Assembly: GCA_011032825.1 (NCBI GenBank)
Contig: JAADJZ010000010.1
Coordinates: 930,001-994,000, forward strand
DNA from: Massariosphaeria phaeospora
Lineage: Eukaryota > Ascomycota > Dothideomycetes > Pleosporales
Direction of reading: 5' to 3'
Length of the DNA: 64,000 nucleotides
Part shown: in pieces, positions 11,402-24,529 of the stretch
Layout of the letters: each line of letters begins with the position of its first letter
How positions within the stretch are numbered: the first letter of the stretch is position 1
The notes under the pieces: model-generated
Databases searched by the model: none
What the model saw: only the letters and a program-made list of their open reading frames with translations
Told to the model about the DNA's origin: nothing
Made by a program: the position numbers and the translations under genes

Positions 11402-12781
11402 CTAGTAGACATGAATCGGTGCAGCCATCATTGAAGGCTGAAAAGAAACATGCTTGACTAAGTTGGCAGCCTGAATGAAGGGGTGGAACCAAGTATTGGA
11501 AGGTGGAGATGAAACGTATGTTTGAGCGGGCCGGACAGGTATTTTGTGGATCGGGGGAGAAACGTGTCTGAATGAGGCCGCAGATGATGCCGAAGAGACT
11601 GACGAACGAGAAGAGAAGATGGAATCGTTGTCCGAGTTGGAACTTCCGGTAGATGTAGAATATTGTGGGTATGGCAGCTCCAAGGATGGTGGTGAGTAGA
11701 GTGGACTAGGGAGAGGGGCAACTGGAGAAACAGTGGCTGGTTGGTAGCATCCATTGAAGGCGCCATCCCGAGTATAGTCCACTGGAGAAAATGGGGGAGA
11801 AGGCAAGGGAGTTGGGGCAGCAGACTTCGTCGCGGTAAACCTCGGGCACCGGATGATCAGATCTCGCAGCTCTGCGATGGTGATTCTCCTGGCAGGATTA
11901 AATTCGAAGATGCGCTTCAAAATGGAATCCAGCTCCATGGAGACAGGAAGAATAGACCTCAGGAATTTAGGATCCTTCATGTAGGCGCGGAAAGTACTAT
12001 CCTCGGAAGACGCACGCTTCCAGGGATTACGTCCACAAGTCAAGTTCACTAAGATGACTCCGAGGCTCCACACATCATTGGGCGCTGACGCATAGCATGA
12101 GTAAGCATTGGGTGCAGAGGTCTGGCACTCTAGTGATTATTAGTATATGAGTCGATAAAACGTATGGCTCGGCACAAAAGGACAAGACGTACCCGGTGAC
12201 ATGTAAAAGGTTGAACCGCATCCAAAATCCGAGGTAATGTGGTCGGAGGTGGCCAGTCCAAAGTCGGCGAGCTTGCATGTCATGCCCTGGTCAGTGACTA
12301 AAACATTTTCCGGCTTTAGGTCCCTGTGGTATACTCCAATGGAATGGCAGTACTCCACGGCATCCAGGATCTGGAGAAAGGCCCTCTTGGCTAGAGCATC
12401 ATTACCGATGTACTTGCCTCGTTCAGTGATATTTGAGAAAAGGTCACCCTCGGGGCAGTACTCAATGACAACGTATGTGCAGTCTGGAGAGTCCATGATT
12501 TTGACCAAGGAAACCACATTGGGATGGGCGCTGGCTTGGTGATGAAGCTGGATCTCGCGCTGTTGAAACTTGCGTTGGCGGGGCTCCAGGCCAATCTTGT
12601 TCAGGGCCTTGACCGCATATGGGATGTTAGTCTGGATGTCCACGGCTGTGTACACGACTCCATATGCTCCAACTCCAAGAATCCCGGTCAGTTGCAGTCT
12701 CCCGGCAAGAATCTGGCCTAAGCGTTCTTCTGGTGCGCAAAATCCATTGAGGGTTGGGGACGCTGGAGGCGTTGGTAACAT
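11402..12781 (-). CDS. Ran1/Ksp1-type serine/threonine protein kinase
   Basis: Two exons on the minus strand: 12781-12193 and 12129-11402, with a 63-nt intron (GTACGT...ACTAG). The splice restores YMSPECQTSAPNAYS across the APE region. The product has about 438 residues. Kinase landmarks: glycine loop GVGAYGVVY near residue 36, the ATP-binding Lys in AVKAL, catalytic YHRDLKPENVL, ADFGLA, SPE and DVWSLGVILVNLTCGRNPW. The C-terminal 130 residues after the kinase fold are Ser/Pro-rich and probably disordered. The layout, with the kinase domain starting almost at the N-terminus after MLPTPPASP, and the WSLGVILVNL motif fit the S. pombe Ran1/Pat1 and yeast Sks1/Vhs1/Ksp1 group, which links nutrient state to growth and differentiation. 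The start at 12781 follows a pyrimidine-rich leader. Role in this organism is inferred from family only. Confidence 0.92.
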
Positions 12782-13095
12782 GGTGTGATGGGATGGGGGG
12801 AGGGGGGGCTGTCCTCAAAGGTCCAGTGAAGGCCTCAAGGACGAGAGTGAAGTTCCTGTGGATTAGGATGGCTGAGTCCGGGTCGGAAGTCCAAGATGGA
12901 TGCCTGGGTTGGGAAACGGGAAGAAGCGGACAGCAACGTATTAGAACAAGGGAGAGTTCAAAATCATGTGACCAGGTCCAAGAATGAGGCTGAAGACGGA
13001 AGTCGAACGTCGGGATTGGTGGACAAAGGATGGCAAGATTGAGATTGAGAGCAAACAAGCAGCCGAGGTGAAGGAATGTGAAAGGGCGAGGTAGA

Positions 13096-13111
13096 GTAGT
13101 AGTAGTAGTAG
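13096..13111 (+). repeat. TAG trinucleotide run
   Basis: Five TAG units upstream of the Ran1-type kinase, outside any recognised coding region. Confidence 0.8.
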
Positions 13112-13861
13112 GACGAGGTTGGTAGGTAGCAGGCGGAGAGTGAGGTGAAGGTTGAGGCGGGATATGATGTATGTATGGTGGGTATGGCTGGGCGGCGGTG
13201 ATAAAGAGGGCTGCACACGGGCAAGGCCTTGTAGTTATTGGCTCTCGACCAGCCCCAGTTTCCGTAAATATAGGGAAGGATGAGCCTAGGAGGGCGCCAT
13301 GACGAGGACGGGCGAGCAGACAGGCCACCGGCGGCCCATCAGCGATGAGCCACGTCCAGGGCTGGTCCATGCTGCGGGCGGCCGCTAGCAAAACCGGCTG
13401 GGGTGCCACCAAACTCGACCCACGACGCGCAGTGCGCAGGCCTCCAGGCTCCACCACTGCACGCCAGCGTCCGCCATCCTCTGGTGCCTCCGCCATGATC
13501 CATGGCCCATCCTCCACCGGCTCGGTACTGCACGGCGGCGTCTTCTTTGACGCTGTGCTGCATGCGCCTAGCCCCCTCCGGCTAGCCGCCCTGCCCCGGC
13601 CTCCTCTCCTGCATATCGGCCTCCCTCACGTCTCCAAGCCCCCCCCCGACTCGATTCATGCCGCCACGGCTGGGCGTCTGCACAGAGGCCAGCGCGGCCA
13701 CTCTCCACGCTCGACGCTGTCCAGCCCTCCACTCGTGCACCCGCGTCGGCGCCTCTCTGCTCCGCGCCCGGGGGCCAATCAGCGCGCGCCGTCCGCCCCT
13801 GCCCGTCAGCACGCCAGCATCCCGGGGCCTCCACACGCACCCTCGCGCACACACGCACAGT

Positions 13862-13883
13862 GCACACACACACACAAACACAC
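13862..13883 (+). repeat. CA dinucleotide run
   Basis: Interrupted CA repeat inside the GC-rich island, preceded by further CAC-rich sequence from about 13835. No gene assigned. Confidence 0.8.
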
Positions 13884-16800
13884 GGGCAACGGGGGCCTTT
13901 CGACGCTCGCAGTGCAGCAGCCTCGAGGCACCACGACCACTGGCCTGCAGCGACGGCCATGCGGACCCTCTGTCTCCGCCGTGGCGCGAATGCACATGCA
14001 CACTGCCCTGGCCGGCCATTCACAGCGCCCCGCCGCGACGGGCATCATCATCTCGCCACCGCCCGCGCGCCGTCTCCAGCCAGCAGTGAGCAGGCCCAGT
14101 GCGAGACGTGTGCGAGCAAGGCGTGGGCTGCTGGTGCGTCCTTTGTGCCCGCCGCCCGCCAGACTCGCGGTGCACGGCAACACCAACACTGCCGCTGGCT
14201 GCCCTCCGCCACGGCGTCCCCGCGTGGCCTCCTGGGGATGCGCGGTGGGAAACGCTGCTGCTGCTGCTGTCTCCGGCCGGCCAGGACGGGCACCCAAGCA
14301 CAAGCACAAGCCGTGAAGCACAGGCGGGCAGTCGAAAACAGGCCGCGCCTCGCCTCAAACAGAAGGCTGAAGGCTTGCGCTTGAGCCGTTGCCGGCTAGC
14401 ACCGCTTCGTCTGCTCAGTGCCGCCATGGGCAGAGCTTGCGACGTCTCGTACACACTCGCGCGCGCACGGCCAGCGTTCGATAGCCTTCGCTGGCTCCGA
14501 GCCCATGACGAAAACAGCCGACGAGACGGCGATCCTGCAACGCCTGCGGCAATGCTGTCCTGACTGTCATGCCGCCAACAGAGCCTTTTGCTCCGCCCGC
14601 CTGCACCCGGGCGCGACCGGCGAGGCCTGTGCAGTCCCAGTGCGAGACGACTGTGGTGGCTGTCAGCAAAGCCGCGGTCACGTTTCGCCTTCGTCGTGGT
14701 CGAGTCACCCCTAGCGGCGCCGCTTTGCAAACATCTTTTGTCGACCTCTGTCTCTCGCCTCAAGCCGCGCAGTCGTGGGCGAGCTGTCTCGAACACTTTT
14801 CCGGCACGAGCGTTGGCCATGACACATGGCCCTCCGCGCCCCGTCAGGCCCTGTCTGCCGGTCGATCGACGGGCGCAAGGCTTGCTGAACCACTCATCTT
14901 GCTCGTCGCGTCCCGCCCCAAGAGTCAATCGGCCTAAAAACCGAATGTATTGCCAATTTCGTCGCTCAGCCGCTGACTAACATGCCACCGTTCAATCTTC
15001 GCCTGTCGCTTGGCACATCCTTTCCCAACCCTGTCTGTAGGCACGACGCCTCACCGATCTTTCGAGAGTTTTGCAGCCCAGCAAATGGTGTCGGAGATTA
15101 AATTTCGCATTCCTGCCAATCACCATTTTCTGATTCACGGATTTGCCAGCACGCTGTTTCAGTCCAGCCAGTCACTGTGCCTTGTGACCATCACAGTCAC
15201 CAAGAGACGGCCATTTAGCGGACCTCCGTCTCAATCCACTTCATCAGCCGTCGCCAACGTGATCGTCAGAGGCAAACTTTGGAAAACTGCTGGACCCATC
15301 AATAAGAACAGACCAGGTGCTATTCACAGGGCGCTGTCATGATAAAGAGATTGTGCATACGAACTGTATCGGGCCTAGGCAGAGCAGGCCTGAGTTTTAC
15401 CGGCGTGAATCTTCACGGCAGGAAGTGCGCCGTTGGATGTTTAACGACCCGCCTTCGCTCTCTGGGTGGTCTGGGCCTGAAAGCGAGCACCGACGCCATG
15501 GCCTTTCGTGGACTCATGAGCAAAATTAACCAGCGCTTCTTTTCTTCTTTCTGGTGTCATCCGTGCAGCGATACGGGCCAGCCAAGCACTGCTTCCCGCT
15601 GCTGGCTAAATCCTAGCCCTTGTTCGCGAGCGGGAGTCTGTGAGCAAGAAAGACTTGACTGCTGATCATGTTCGAGCGAAATTGCCATGGCACCGGCACA
15701 TTCAGTCACGCTGCTCGTACCGACGATACTAGGTTGGCCGGCCTCATCGAGGAACTCGAAATAGCCACGCCGCTTCCCAAGTGCGTGGGGACGGTGCCGC
15801 CGCTGCAGCTGGCAATATATTGTCGACGGACAACATGGCTGTCTGGGAGCACCCGAGATTTGACACACATTGGGCAATCTCTATGTGCCCCCCTGAGTTA
15901 TTCCAATGGATGTGTGAGATCCGTCTACAGAGCTTGACAGTTGCCTGATATGCGTCAAGTGCAAATGCTCAAGTGCTTGAGAAGATTGTGCACCAAATAC
16001 CATACCTTTTCCGTGGTCAGACATCTGATGGCTGAAGTCGGTCACTACAGCTGAAGTCTCTCAACGCCGACGGACTTCCTCACCGCTGCTTGCCCTTCAC
16101 GCCAGGCGCTGTTGGGGTCTAGCGCCGCGTCTCCACGATCCCCCGGGGCCCAATCCAACCTCATCGGCTCATCGTGCGACAGATCTTATCGATAGGATCC
16201 TGGGAGCCTCCAGCCCCTCGTCTGCCCCGCCAGTCGCTATGACATCTCGCAAGCTTCTGCACGCCTGCAAACTCTAACCCACGCTACGCACGATATCGCA
16301 GCACGCATACAAACATCTTCTCCAATAGCTTGTCTCCGATGCAGTTGCCGGTTGAAGATTTGGCGACGTGGCGGAATACCGTACAGAAAGGGAGCTTCCT
16401 CGCTGAAGCGATCGCCTGCAAATGCACCGTACAGGCCACCAAAGATCCACAAGGTGCCGGTCAAGGCATTCTAGACGTGCAAATCCTACCTTACTAGTGA
16501 TGCTGATGACAGTGTTGTTGTGGATCTGCCACACCATGTGGCTCTCCCTTGCCTTTTTCTTCGTCAAGTTGCAGTTGGTAAACTGCCGATGTGAGATCGC
16601 ACGAGCGTAAAGGTCATTAGCACTCTCCGACAGTATGGTCAATCCGGATTAAGGAGTGAGATGTCGCGGCCGATACGACCCAGATGCCCGTCACTGCCTT
16701 CCTACCCGGGACATGATCCATCGTGGTTTCGCTGAGAGTTTCTAAACATGCTATTCCGATCCTTCATGCCTTCGATGCACGGTAGACCTACACCTCCTTG

Positions 16801-19800
16801 GTGTATGATGCAAGCCTGGGGTAAGACGCAGTGCCACAAAAATACTCCTACTGTCCCTACACTCACGATTACATGGCGGATCCTGATCAACATCAAGGCC
16901 TCCACCCAACATCATCTCTCTGCTGATACTGCCACATGCCGGCTGGTGCCGGTGTCAGTCAGATGCTGTCATCAGGCAAGTTTGAGCCTGCAGGTGGCTG
17001 TGGGGATCTTTTCGGTTCACCCATGATTCAAGAGCCTACGTTTCATCTGCTCTGATGTCAGATTCTTAATTTGGGTGAAGAACCGACCCATTCCTCCAAA
17101 TAGTAGATGGGCGCGCAAACATCATCGAACAATCAAGCTGGCGCTACCACCCGGCAGCATCCTTGAGGAGCAATGTTGTCTCATCTTGATATGCACTTGG
17201 CTGCTGAAAGAACACGTCTCCAGCTAATTCTGGCCATCTAGCGTTTTAAACTTCAAAGTTCAGTCACAGCGGATGCACAATCGTCAACATATGCCTCCAT
17301 CTACCCACCACGCCGGGTATATCTCTAGGAACGGACTTCGACGACACCGTCCTACCAGGAATTGGTAGTTGGGTATCTATCCACTCGGAACCCGCACAGG
17401 CCAGTTGCGAAGTCCGTTCGATATTCCCTCAAGCGTTTCTACGGCACAGCTTCCAGTCGCAATCAATCGCGTCATCTTGCACCTCAGATCTCGGCTACGT
17501 AGCTTCGGGACGTTTCTAAGTCTATCCATAAAACTCAAGGCGGAAGGCGCAGTGAGCTAATTCATGGATGACTGAACAGGCCAGCGGGCCACCTGGGTCC
17601 GTACCAGAGAAACTACATCCAATCGAAGTCTCCAGCTTCAGCCACCGGTCGCTTTACATGCATAATTTTGCGGAGACAAAATCAATCAAGCCAACTATCA
17701 AGTTTTGATTCAGGTTACCTTTATAGGTCGCGCAATCAGAAATCATGATGTATAACATCGTCCGAACACGGGCCTGGCTTCGATCGATTAATCTAACACG
17801 GTTCACTTGAAAACAATCCCTGGATATATGTCCTACGCAGTTACCAAAGGATATGTTTATATTGCAACAACAACCCAACCTGCGAATATATTGATTGTTG
17901 GAAGTCGACATACAAGGATATACACTATTCCTTCGTCTATACACCATCTCCCTTTTTCGCATGCAGATGGCCAGGTAGCCACACGTGAAAATCGGTCAGC
18001 GAAACGCCTTGTCAGCATCTTTGGAGCGCGCGTCAACTGCTGCAAGCCTCCAGATCACCATCAATTTTATTGCTGTCAACGCCATCGGGCGTATAATGTA
18101 TACTTAGCTATGTACTCCGTGCTGGTGACCGTGTTGGGAATCCTGGTGATCCCACGACGAAACTTTCACTGTGCGGCGCAGCCATTGCCATGTTCATTTC
18201 AGCTGACGATGAGAGGAAACCGTAGCGAGTAATTGCTACGCGCCGCCACCAACGCTTAAACGCTTCTGCAGGATATGTTTGTACCGGAGTTGAGGTAGTT
18301 GGCTTCCTATTATTGTTGTACCCAGTTCGGTCAGAGCTGTGCATGCAGCCCTGTTTTAACACCAAGCGCGAAGGCTGAAGCCACGACTCTTTACAGCCCA
18401 GGTATCAGGCCTCCCGTCTCTTGAGTCCCGGATAACAGAGCCCAGTTTGCTGACCGTGCGTGCCGCTGCCAGGCGTCTGTCGTGCGCACCACTGCGTCGT
18501 TCACGTCTTCGTCCGGCGATGCAAGTAGCTCACTGTAATTGAAACGTGACTTGCTCCAGGCTGGAAATAGCTGCGAGTCATCGGTATCGACAAACCGCCC
18601 ACCATGCATGTCTGAACCATCAATCGATTCGATGCCCGGATCAAACATCGAAATAGACACACCAACAGATGGGTGTTGCGAGACGCGGTAAGTCCTTATT
18701 TCGAACACACCGCTGATGCATGCCAGTTGCTATTTTGTCGCCGGCTGCACGGGTTGCCGGTGTCTTGCAGCACGCAGATTGAGGACTCGATGCGAGTCCG
18801 TACCTTCCTGTACTGTTTAGTTCTCGTGCGTATCGAGCAGTTTTTCCGACGTGCATGCTCGAAATGTCCGGCGGGGTGTGGGATGATAGTCCAGTTCCGA
18901 CTTCAACCTCGAGGACTTCCGTCGATGTACTTGGGCCATACACACGTCTAACTGTGATGGGTCAATGCGAGACCTCCCCGGAATATTGCATGGAGTGTTG
19001 ACGCTTTCCTTCACAGCGGTTTCGGCTCCCTTGTAGTCTAAGTATTCCGAACATCATCGACAAGGGTTCGCCAAGTAAGTATCTTGATGCGTACCCTACA
19101 GTGGTCATTGACACTTCAGATTGACGGGCCAACTTCACTCCACAGGCTTCGGTTTCTCTAACACCCGATAAAGAATTGACTGATAGAAGAGTAATTAGAG
19201 CGTACATTACACCAGCCTGTTCTATATCTGTTGCCCCGTTTTTTCCTCTATCTCTCTGACCTCGAGTTCAGAGTTCACCTACTTGATATATAGTCAACGC
19301 ACTCTAGCCGTAAAACATCCATCTGGATATCCTACTATCTGATTCCCCCCTTGATTCAATATCAGGACTAAGACCACTCCTTCCGGACACGACGGCGAAC
19401 TTAGGCCCAATCCTAAGTGTATCGCGGAACACAATTTTTACAAGAGGGCAGGGAAGGATATCGACACAAGGAAAGTAGAGAGGGATACACACGCATAACG
19501 TAGCGCAGTTCCACAAGGCACATATACATGCCTACAACGGCACCGCATTCGCACCACCAGACCCAACCAAGCGTACAGTAGCAAATTGGCAGGCCCTTAC
19601 ATACACTATCATATCCCCTCCCCGTCTTGTCTTGTCTCAATCAATGTGCTCAGGCTCAGTACACCCAAAACTTTCCGGGCACTCCGATATATCTGCTAAT
19701 CAAGCTGATGCCCTGTCGAAGTTGAAGTAGTCCTCCAAACGGGCAGTAGCTTCTGACTCACTCATAAACGCCATCAATAAACACCTACAGACGACCTAGG

Positions 19801-20250
19801 AAACTTTGTCGATGGCGCGTCTCCTCAGCCCAAGATATGCCAAAGTGCGACCAACCGTCCTGGACTGAAGACGAACGAACACTGTCAACAGTCGCCGAGG
19901 CATCGATCCGAAATGTCCACTTCGACATACTGGTAACATGCTCGACAATACTATTCGAAACCGTCCGAATGAGATCCTCGGCCGCTGGACGGTATCAACC
20001 TCCCGATCCCCCCACAAAACATGTCATGATAATGGCGCTTGGCCCGATTATACAATTGGGAGGTTTCGGTTGGGCTAGAGACGGAGAAAGGAAAAGGCGC
20101 CAGTTAACTACTAGGTCCTGACCATCTCCCGTGTGAATTTCAATGAAGGGAAGGCCGTATTGATGTGCAGCTCTTCTCGACGTAACATGGTAGGGGACCA
20201 CACTAGACGAGATGTAGCGGCAAATATCTGAAGAACATGGCCGACATGAA

Positions 20251-21205
20251 CTACGCTTCCTTCAGAGGCTGGGAACGTAGGTTCCGGACGGCCTTGCAAA
20301 ATGGCGAATTGGCGTTTAGGAAGTCGTGATGGGCCTCCACAAGTACGAGCTGGTAGGGTATCGCCATTGACTCTCCATACTGATCACGGACTTCCCGTAT
20401 GAGGTCTTTGCCACTTCGAACATCGTGGATCCAGTTACTCGGTGTGCCCTTCTCAATCTCGTAGTCTAGCGTGCCGCAATTGGACCTGTCCCATACAACC
20501 TTGACAATCTGCACGTTGCAGAATTTATCCACGACACTGCTGGCGACCTGTAGCGCGTTGGTCAACGCACTCTTTGGGTCTTTTTGGCGCTCTCCCATGT
20601 ACAGCAGGATTTTCATGACCAAAGGTGCGTAAGTGGAGACTATGGGGACGCGTTGTGTGGTCTGATACCGCGACTTGCGATTCGTCACATTGCACGATAA
20701 CGGCGTCGCATACAGGGTCTTGGCGAATTCGGCGTGCACCTGGCGGCAGGTACGCATGATTGCGCAGCAATGCACCTTTTTGCGACGGAATCCGTGCCGT
20801 GGCGATTGCGACTCTCGTCGATTAAGGTGCCAGAACAGGCCGACGCGGAAGCCCTGGCCGCACACCATCTGATACACCATGTTGCGGAGTTCAATGGGCA
20901 AGTCGAAGAACCCCGTCGCTGAAGTGCGCTTTGCTGAAGGCTGCCAGTCTGGATGCACACTGTGCTTTGGCCGTGTCAGCAAGAATAACCAAGGCGTGCC
21001 TGAACGCGTGTGTTCGACTTACCTTCGTAGGCTGGCGTAGCGCTATCTTGTTCTCTGGCAATAAATTGGATTTGGTGCGTTTCCGCCTGTAAGCGGGCTC
21101 TACGTCGACGTACTTACATCGTACGGGATCCGAGAGTATCGCGTGGCGGCGATCCTTCAAGCAGTCGTACTGATTTGTTCTACAAAACAGTTTTCTACGC
21201 GCCAT
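20251..21205 (-). CDS. F-box-like fungal protein of unknown function
   Basis: Two exons on the minus strand: 21205-21023 and 20964-20251. The intron is 58 nt (GTAAGTCG...GCTGAC...AAAG). The spliced product is about 298 residues and starts MARRKLFCRTNQYDC. The second exon encodes FFDLPIELRNMVYQMVC, the degenerate F-box-like motif (LPxELRNxIY) that opens a large family of dothideomycete proteins. It is followed by CRQVHAEFAKTLYATPL, also typical of that family. Family knowledge: these are thought to be substrate adaptors, but few are characterised. An upstream ATG in the same exon-1 frame at 21271 is an alternative start; 21205 was preferred because MARRK opens a basic segment. The acceptor is AAAG rather than the CAG five bases downstream, because only AAAG keeps the F-box frame. 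Confidence 0.75.
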
Positions 21206-22011
21206 TGGTGGTAGCGTGTGTCTACTGAAGTCTTGGTGTGTTGATCGATTGTGTTTGGGCTTCAACCACACGTGCTGATGGTGGGTGTGGAGGCGAGGGA
21301 GGTGTGCTCATGATGTCGGGGGAGCTTGACGATGTTGTTTGCTGTGACACAGACTTGGCCTAAGACACTACTTGGCCCAGCCCATCTATGGTGTAACAGA
21401 CTCCAACATCACCGCGACGTTTCCTACTCCCGACATAACACCTTGTGTACTCCATCTATCTAACATAGGAGCAGTCCTGCGTATACGTGGGTAGTATACG
21501 AAGCTCCAGGCGTATTCAATGTGATCTGCATTCCTACCATATTTTAGGCTTGAGCTCTTCCATTCAACCAACTTGAATGCGCTGCGGCTCTTTGTGCCCC
21601 CGCCTCCGCAGAACCTTTGCTTGATGCTAGCCGTGATCGTTTTGAACAACAGACAGGAAGGTCTGCATACGCGTTGTTTTTGCGCGTACGGAGAAGACGA
21701 AGAGATGCTACTGATATTTACACTATACAGAGCTCTAGTTCTAGTGCGGAGGCTAGGTGCTTTTCGCACGGCGTTCTGGAACGGGATGGATTACACTTGT
21801 GGCCTAGAGTCAAAGGGGTTCATATAGTAGGTAGAGGGGCTAGGTGCTTACCGTGCAGTGTCTGATTCTAAGACCTTCGCCGCTCCGCGGCCCTCCAAGC
21901 GATGGTAACGTTCCAACATGCAATGTACAAATGCTGTGTCTCCTCCAAACCACGTCGTCTTTCCAATGCTCAATTGTTGAATCCCGCAGCGAAGAGAAGT
22001 TGTCAAGCAAC
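21206..22011. other. Intergenic stretch, nothing recognised
   Basis: It contains the 5' flank of the F-box-like gene and the 3' flank of the DUF2458 gene. ORFs on both strands (up to 127 codons) overlap each other and lack motifs. Confidence 0.5.
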
Positions 22012-22953
22012 CTAGTCTCCATATAGTTCCATGAGGTGGTTCAGCATCTTCCGCTGTAGCTCCAGGAGTTCCTCCTTCGTGATTTTCTTGAGAGATGCAA
22101 GTTTACCAGATTCGGTGCCACCGGTAGACGCTGGTTCAGAGCCCTCCGGAAGCATCAGATCGGGTCTCACGCCAAAGAACGGCACACCCAGACTTTTCAG
22201 TTGCGATGACTGGGAGTCTGCCATTTGTTTAGAGGCTCTGTAGACTTTCTGGTCGTACTGATCGAGCTCTTCCTTTTCACGTTCGGGCGTCTGGGTGCTC
22301 GTTAGTTGGGAGTAATCCCAGGATTGCCTCCACGTACACGAAGCGGAGCAGTGCCTTGCAGAAACCCGGGAAAGGAGCTGACTAGGTTAGTGAGAGAAGA
22401 TAAGCCAGCAGATGGGCGCATACAGTGCTGCCCTATGTGTCTCTTCGTTTTCGCGCTTAGCCGTTTGCTCTTCGATGAGTCGCTTGCGTCCCACATCCCT
22501 TTATGGATTTAGCTACAGCATGCTCTCAAGATTGATATACGTACCAATCCTTGACATTCCGCTCATGGTCTTTTATCATCTGACTAATGTAAGTATTGCA
22601 TATACAGTGGCCTAGGTCTGAAAGACAACCTTCTGGACGGTAGCTACGAAGTTTTGGTTTACGGCTGCGAGCTTGCTCACACAACGAAGTCCTTGTTTCC
22701 ATTCTGTGATAGTGGTAGGATTGATCATAAGAGTTCCTATCTTTTTTTGCGGTTTCGGTGAAGCTTGGCGATGCTCCAAAGCCGTTCTCTCTACCAGCCT
22801 GGGATCTGGAGTTCCTGGAGGGGCGTAGTAGGCCGAATGCGGTACTGGGAAACCTGTACCCGGGCCATGTGGTACCGGGTTTGGTGGAAGATTTGCTAGT
22901 GTATGCAGAATTCTTGCCAACTCTGGATTCTCTTCATTCTCGTTCTGCGCCAT
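22012..22953 (-). CDS. DUF2458-like fungal protein
   Basis: Five exons on the minus strand: 22953-22630, 22579-22545, 22498-22424, 22377-22338, 22290-22012. The four introns are 46-50 nt. Together they give about 250 residues in a single frame. The start MAQNENEENPELARIL leads into a Pro-rich segment, then TEWKQGLRCVSKLAAVN, MIKDHERNVKDW, KRLIEEQTAKRENEE and, near the C-terminus, KSLGVPFFG. This order (an x-WxxGLRxV block, an I+DxH...WW/DV...R+xLIxxQ block, then LGVPFFG and a short helical end) is what I recall of DUF2458. The function is unknown. The first intron donor (GTTGTC) is weak, so exon 1 could end slightly differently. The gene is divergent from COX14 across a 480-bp spacer. Confidence 0.75.
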
Positions 22954-23433
22954 GACTTGGTCGAAGAGGTGGACAGACTGGGGTGTCAGCCTGTAGTGAG
23001 ACCTGGGTAGTTGGAACGCTCGAGATACAAATCCCGTATTCTATATGCAGGGGATAAGCACAGATCCAAAATCAGCTAGAGAGAAACACATGACGTGCAG
23101 GCCGTTGGTGGTGCGGGTGCGGTGAAGAGGAGAAACGACTAGTAGCCAATTCACTCTAGATCGTGGTTTCCGCCTTTGATGCTCTCTCTGTCCCTGGGGC
23201 TGATTGGAAGCAGATAGTAAGAAGTGCGAATCAACTCCGGCAACCCAACGATGAGATCAAGATGGTTGGAGTAGATAAAGATAGGCTGATGGTCGGTGGT
23301 GGGCGGAGGAAACTTTTCCCGCCGAGCCGCGGCATTCTCCGTGTACTGAACTTTTGTCGAGCCAATTGCACACCTCACCTCCGCCTCCACGCCGCCGTTC
23401 GGTCCATCGGTTGCTGTAATACCCTTCGTCAAC
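22954..23433. promoter_or_regulatory. Divergent promoter region, DUF2458 gene / COX14
   Basis: 480 bp separate the two opposing start codons. No specific motif was identified; ORFs here are chance readings. The spacer probably carries promoters for both genes. Confidence 0.45.
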
Positions 23434-24299
23434 ATGTCCAAGCCTACAAAAGATACGAAAGACTCAACGCGATTTACGGCTACGGGAGTCTGGGCGCACA
23501 CGAAGCCAGGCGGACGGTCGACAACGCTACAATTCGCGGAGCCGGCGCCGAAGAATGAAACGCCACAGCAGAAGGTCAAGCGGTTGAGGGAGGCAGCCAA
23601 TCGTGCAAAAATGGCACAGATCACGAGGTGGGACTATGCATATCTCTACGGGAGAATCGCCGCCGATGCGGCGCATCGAACGTTTGTCTATGGCATTATC
23701 TTCTCGACGGGTACGTCACTAGCGGAAGAACTACACAGCTGCCATGGCAGATGGGCGTTATTGGGTATTGGCCTTTGTTAATAATCAACGCAGGCTTGCT
23801 TGGAGTGCTCGCTGTATTCTCCATAGGCGACATGGTTGTGTACAACCGCCGAAAACGTGCAATATACTTCCAGGAACAGGAGAAAGACCAGGCCAATATC
23901 CTCAGCCTCGCACGGAGCGCAGTACTGCAGGGAAGCGCATCACCGGCACAGGCGGCACTGGTGGAGGGCATTGCAGAAGAAGAACGGCTCATGGACCAGA
24001 AGAAGGCAGAGCGGAAGGTGGGGTCAAGGCTGCTGTGGTGGTTCCACGGGGAGTGGAACGAAGAGAAAGATTTGAAGGAGCAGAGGAGGCTAGCTGTGGA
24101 AGACTTCAGGAAGAAAGAGGCAGAAGCTCTACAGGGCAAGGGTGTCACACAGGCGGTGCAGGACGCCCGAGCAGCATCACACGTCACGGCGCAGTCAAAC
24201 GTGCAACCAACCGTGGGGGGTCCTCTCGATCAGGCTGCTTCGGAGACGACAGGCAAAGGCTGGCTCGGCTGGGCTTTCGGCGGATCGAAGAAAGAGTAA
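23434..24299 (+). CDS. COX14: Cox14-like cytochrome c oxidase assembly protein
   Basis: Two exons, 23434-23710 and 23794-24299, with an 83-nt intron (GTACGT...CAACGCAG). The product has about 260 residues. It opens MSKPTKDTKDSTRFTATG, then TPQQKVKRLREAANRAK, and has one transmembrane helix spanning the splice (GIIFSTGLLGVLAVFSIGDM) followed at once by VVYNRRKR. This arrangement is that of the fungal COX14 family, mitochondrial inner-membrane proteins that bind newly made Cox1 and regulate its synthesis. The C-terminal half is a long charged, helical extension (KAERKVGSRLLWWFHGEWNE), as in filamentous fungi and much longer than yeast Cox14. The acceptor at 23793 was chosen because it is the only one that joins the helix in frame. 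The gene is divergent from the DUF2458 gene. Confidence 0.82.
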
Positions 24300-24529
24300 A
24301 CCAGGGTGCAGTAGGAAAGTTCCGCACCACACGGCTATCATGCATGTATCATACCCGACGCTCAGCTTGTACATCAACGTTATACGACTTGAATCGCATC
24401 ACGGAGTTATGGGCATATCTCCTTCATTGTATATGATTCTGTCCGGCCTGGGTATCTTCAAAATTCGTCCCTAATTGTTCCGCAGACGCCGCCTTGTCCC
24501 AAACCGCTCGGATGACTGGTTCTATCCCG

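Larger units (their letters stand above)
12782..20250. other. 7.5-kb gene-poor stretch
   Basis: The kinase promoter side (12.8-13.3 kb) is pyrimidine-rich on its coding strand. From about 13.3 to 14.95 kb the DNA is strikingly GC-rich and has ORFs of up to 323 codons on both strands at once, all Arg/Ser/Pro/Ala-rich without motifs; they look like stop-codon scarcity rather than genes. From 15 to 20.2 kb short ORFs occur in all frames. One (18708-18391, minus) has a more protein-like composition, but I could not connect it to flanking exons or a family. Confidence 0.5.

Noticed and set aside
12627..13517. 296-codon minus-strand ORF across the kinase start
   Set aside because: It overlaps the Ran1-type kinase exon in another frame and its upstream part is the low-complexity leader.
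13345..14928. Overlapping ORFs of 323 (plus) and 302 (minus) codons
   Set aside because: They lie in a very GC-rich island with few stop codons, overlap on opposite strands, and encode Arg/Ser/Pro/Ala-rich sequence without motifs or plausible splice signals.
18391..18708. 105-codon minus-strand ORF with protein-like composition
   Set aside because: No domain, no start context and no linkable exons were found; kept only as a note.
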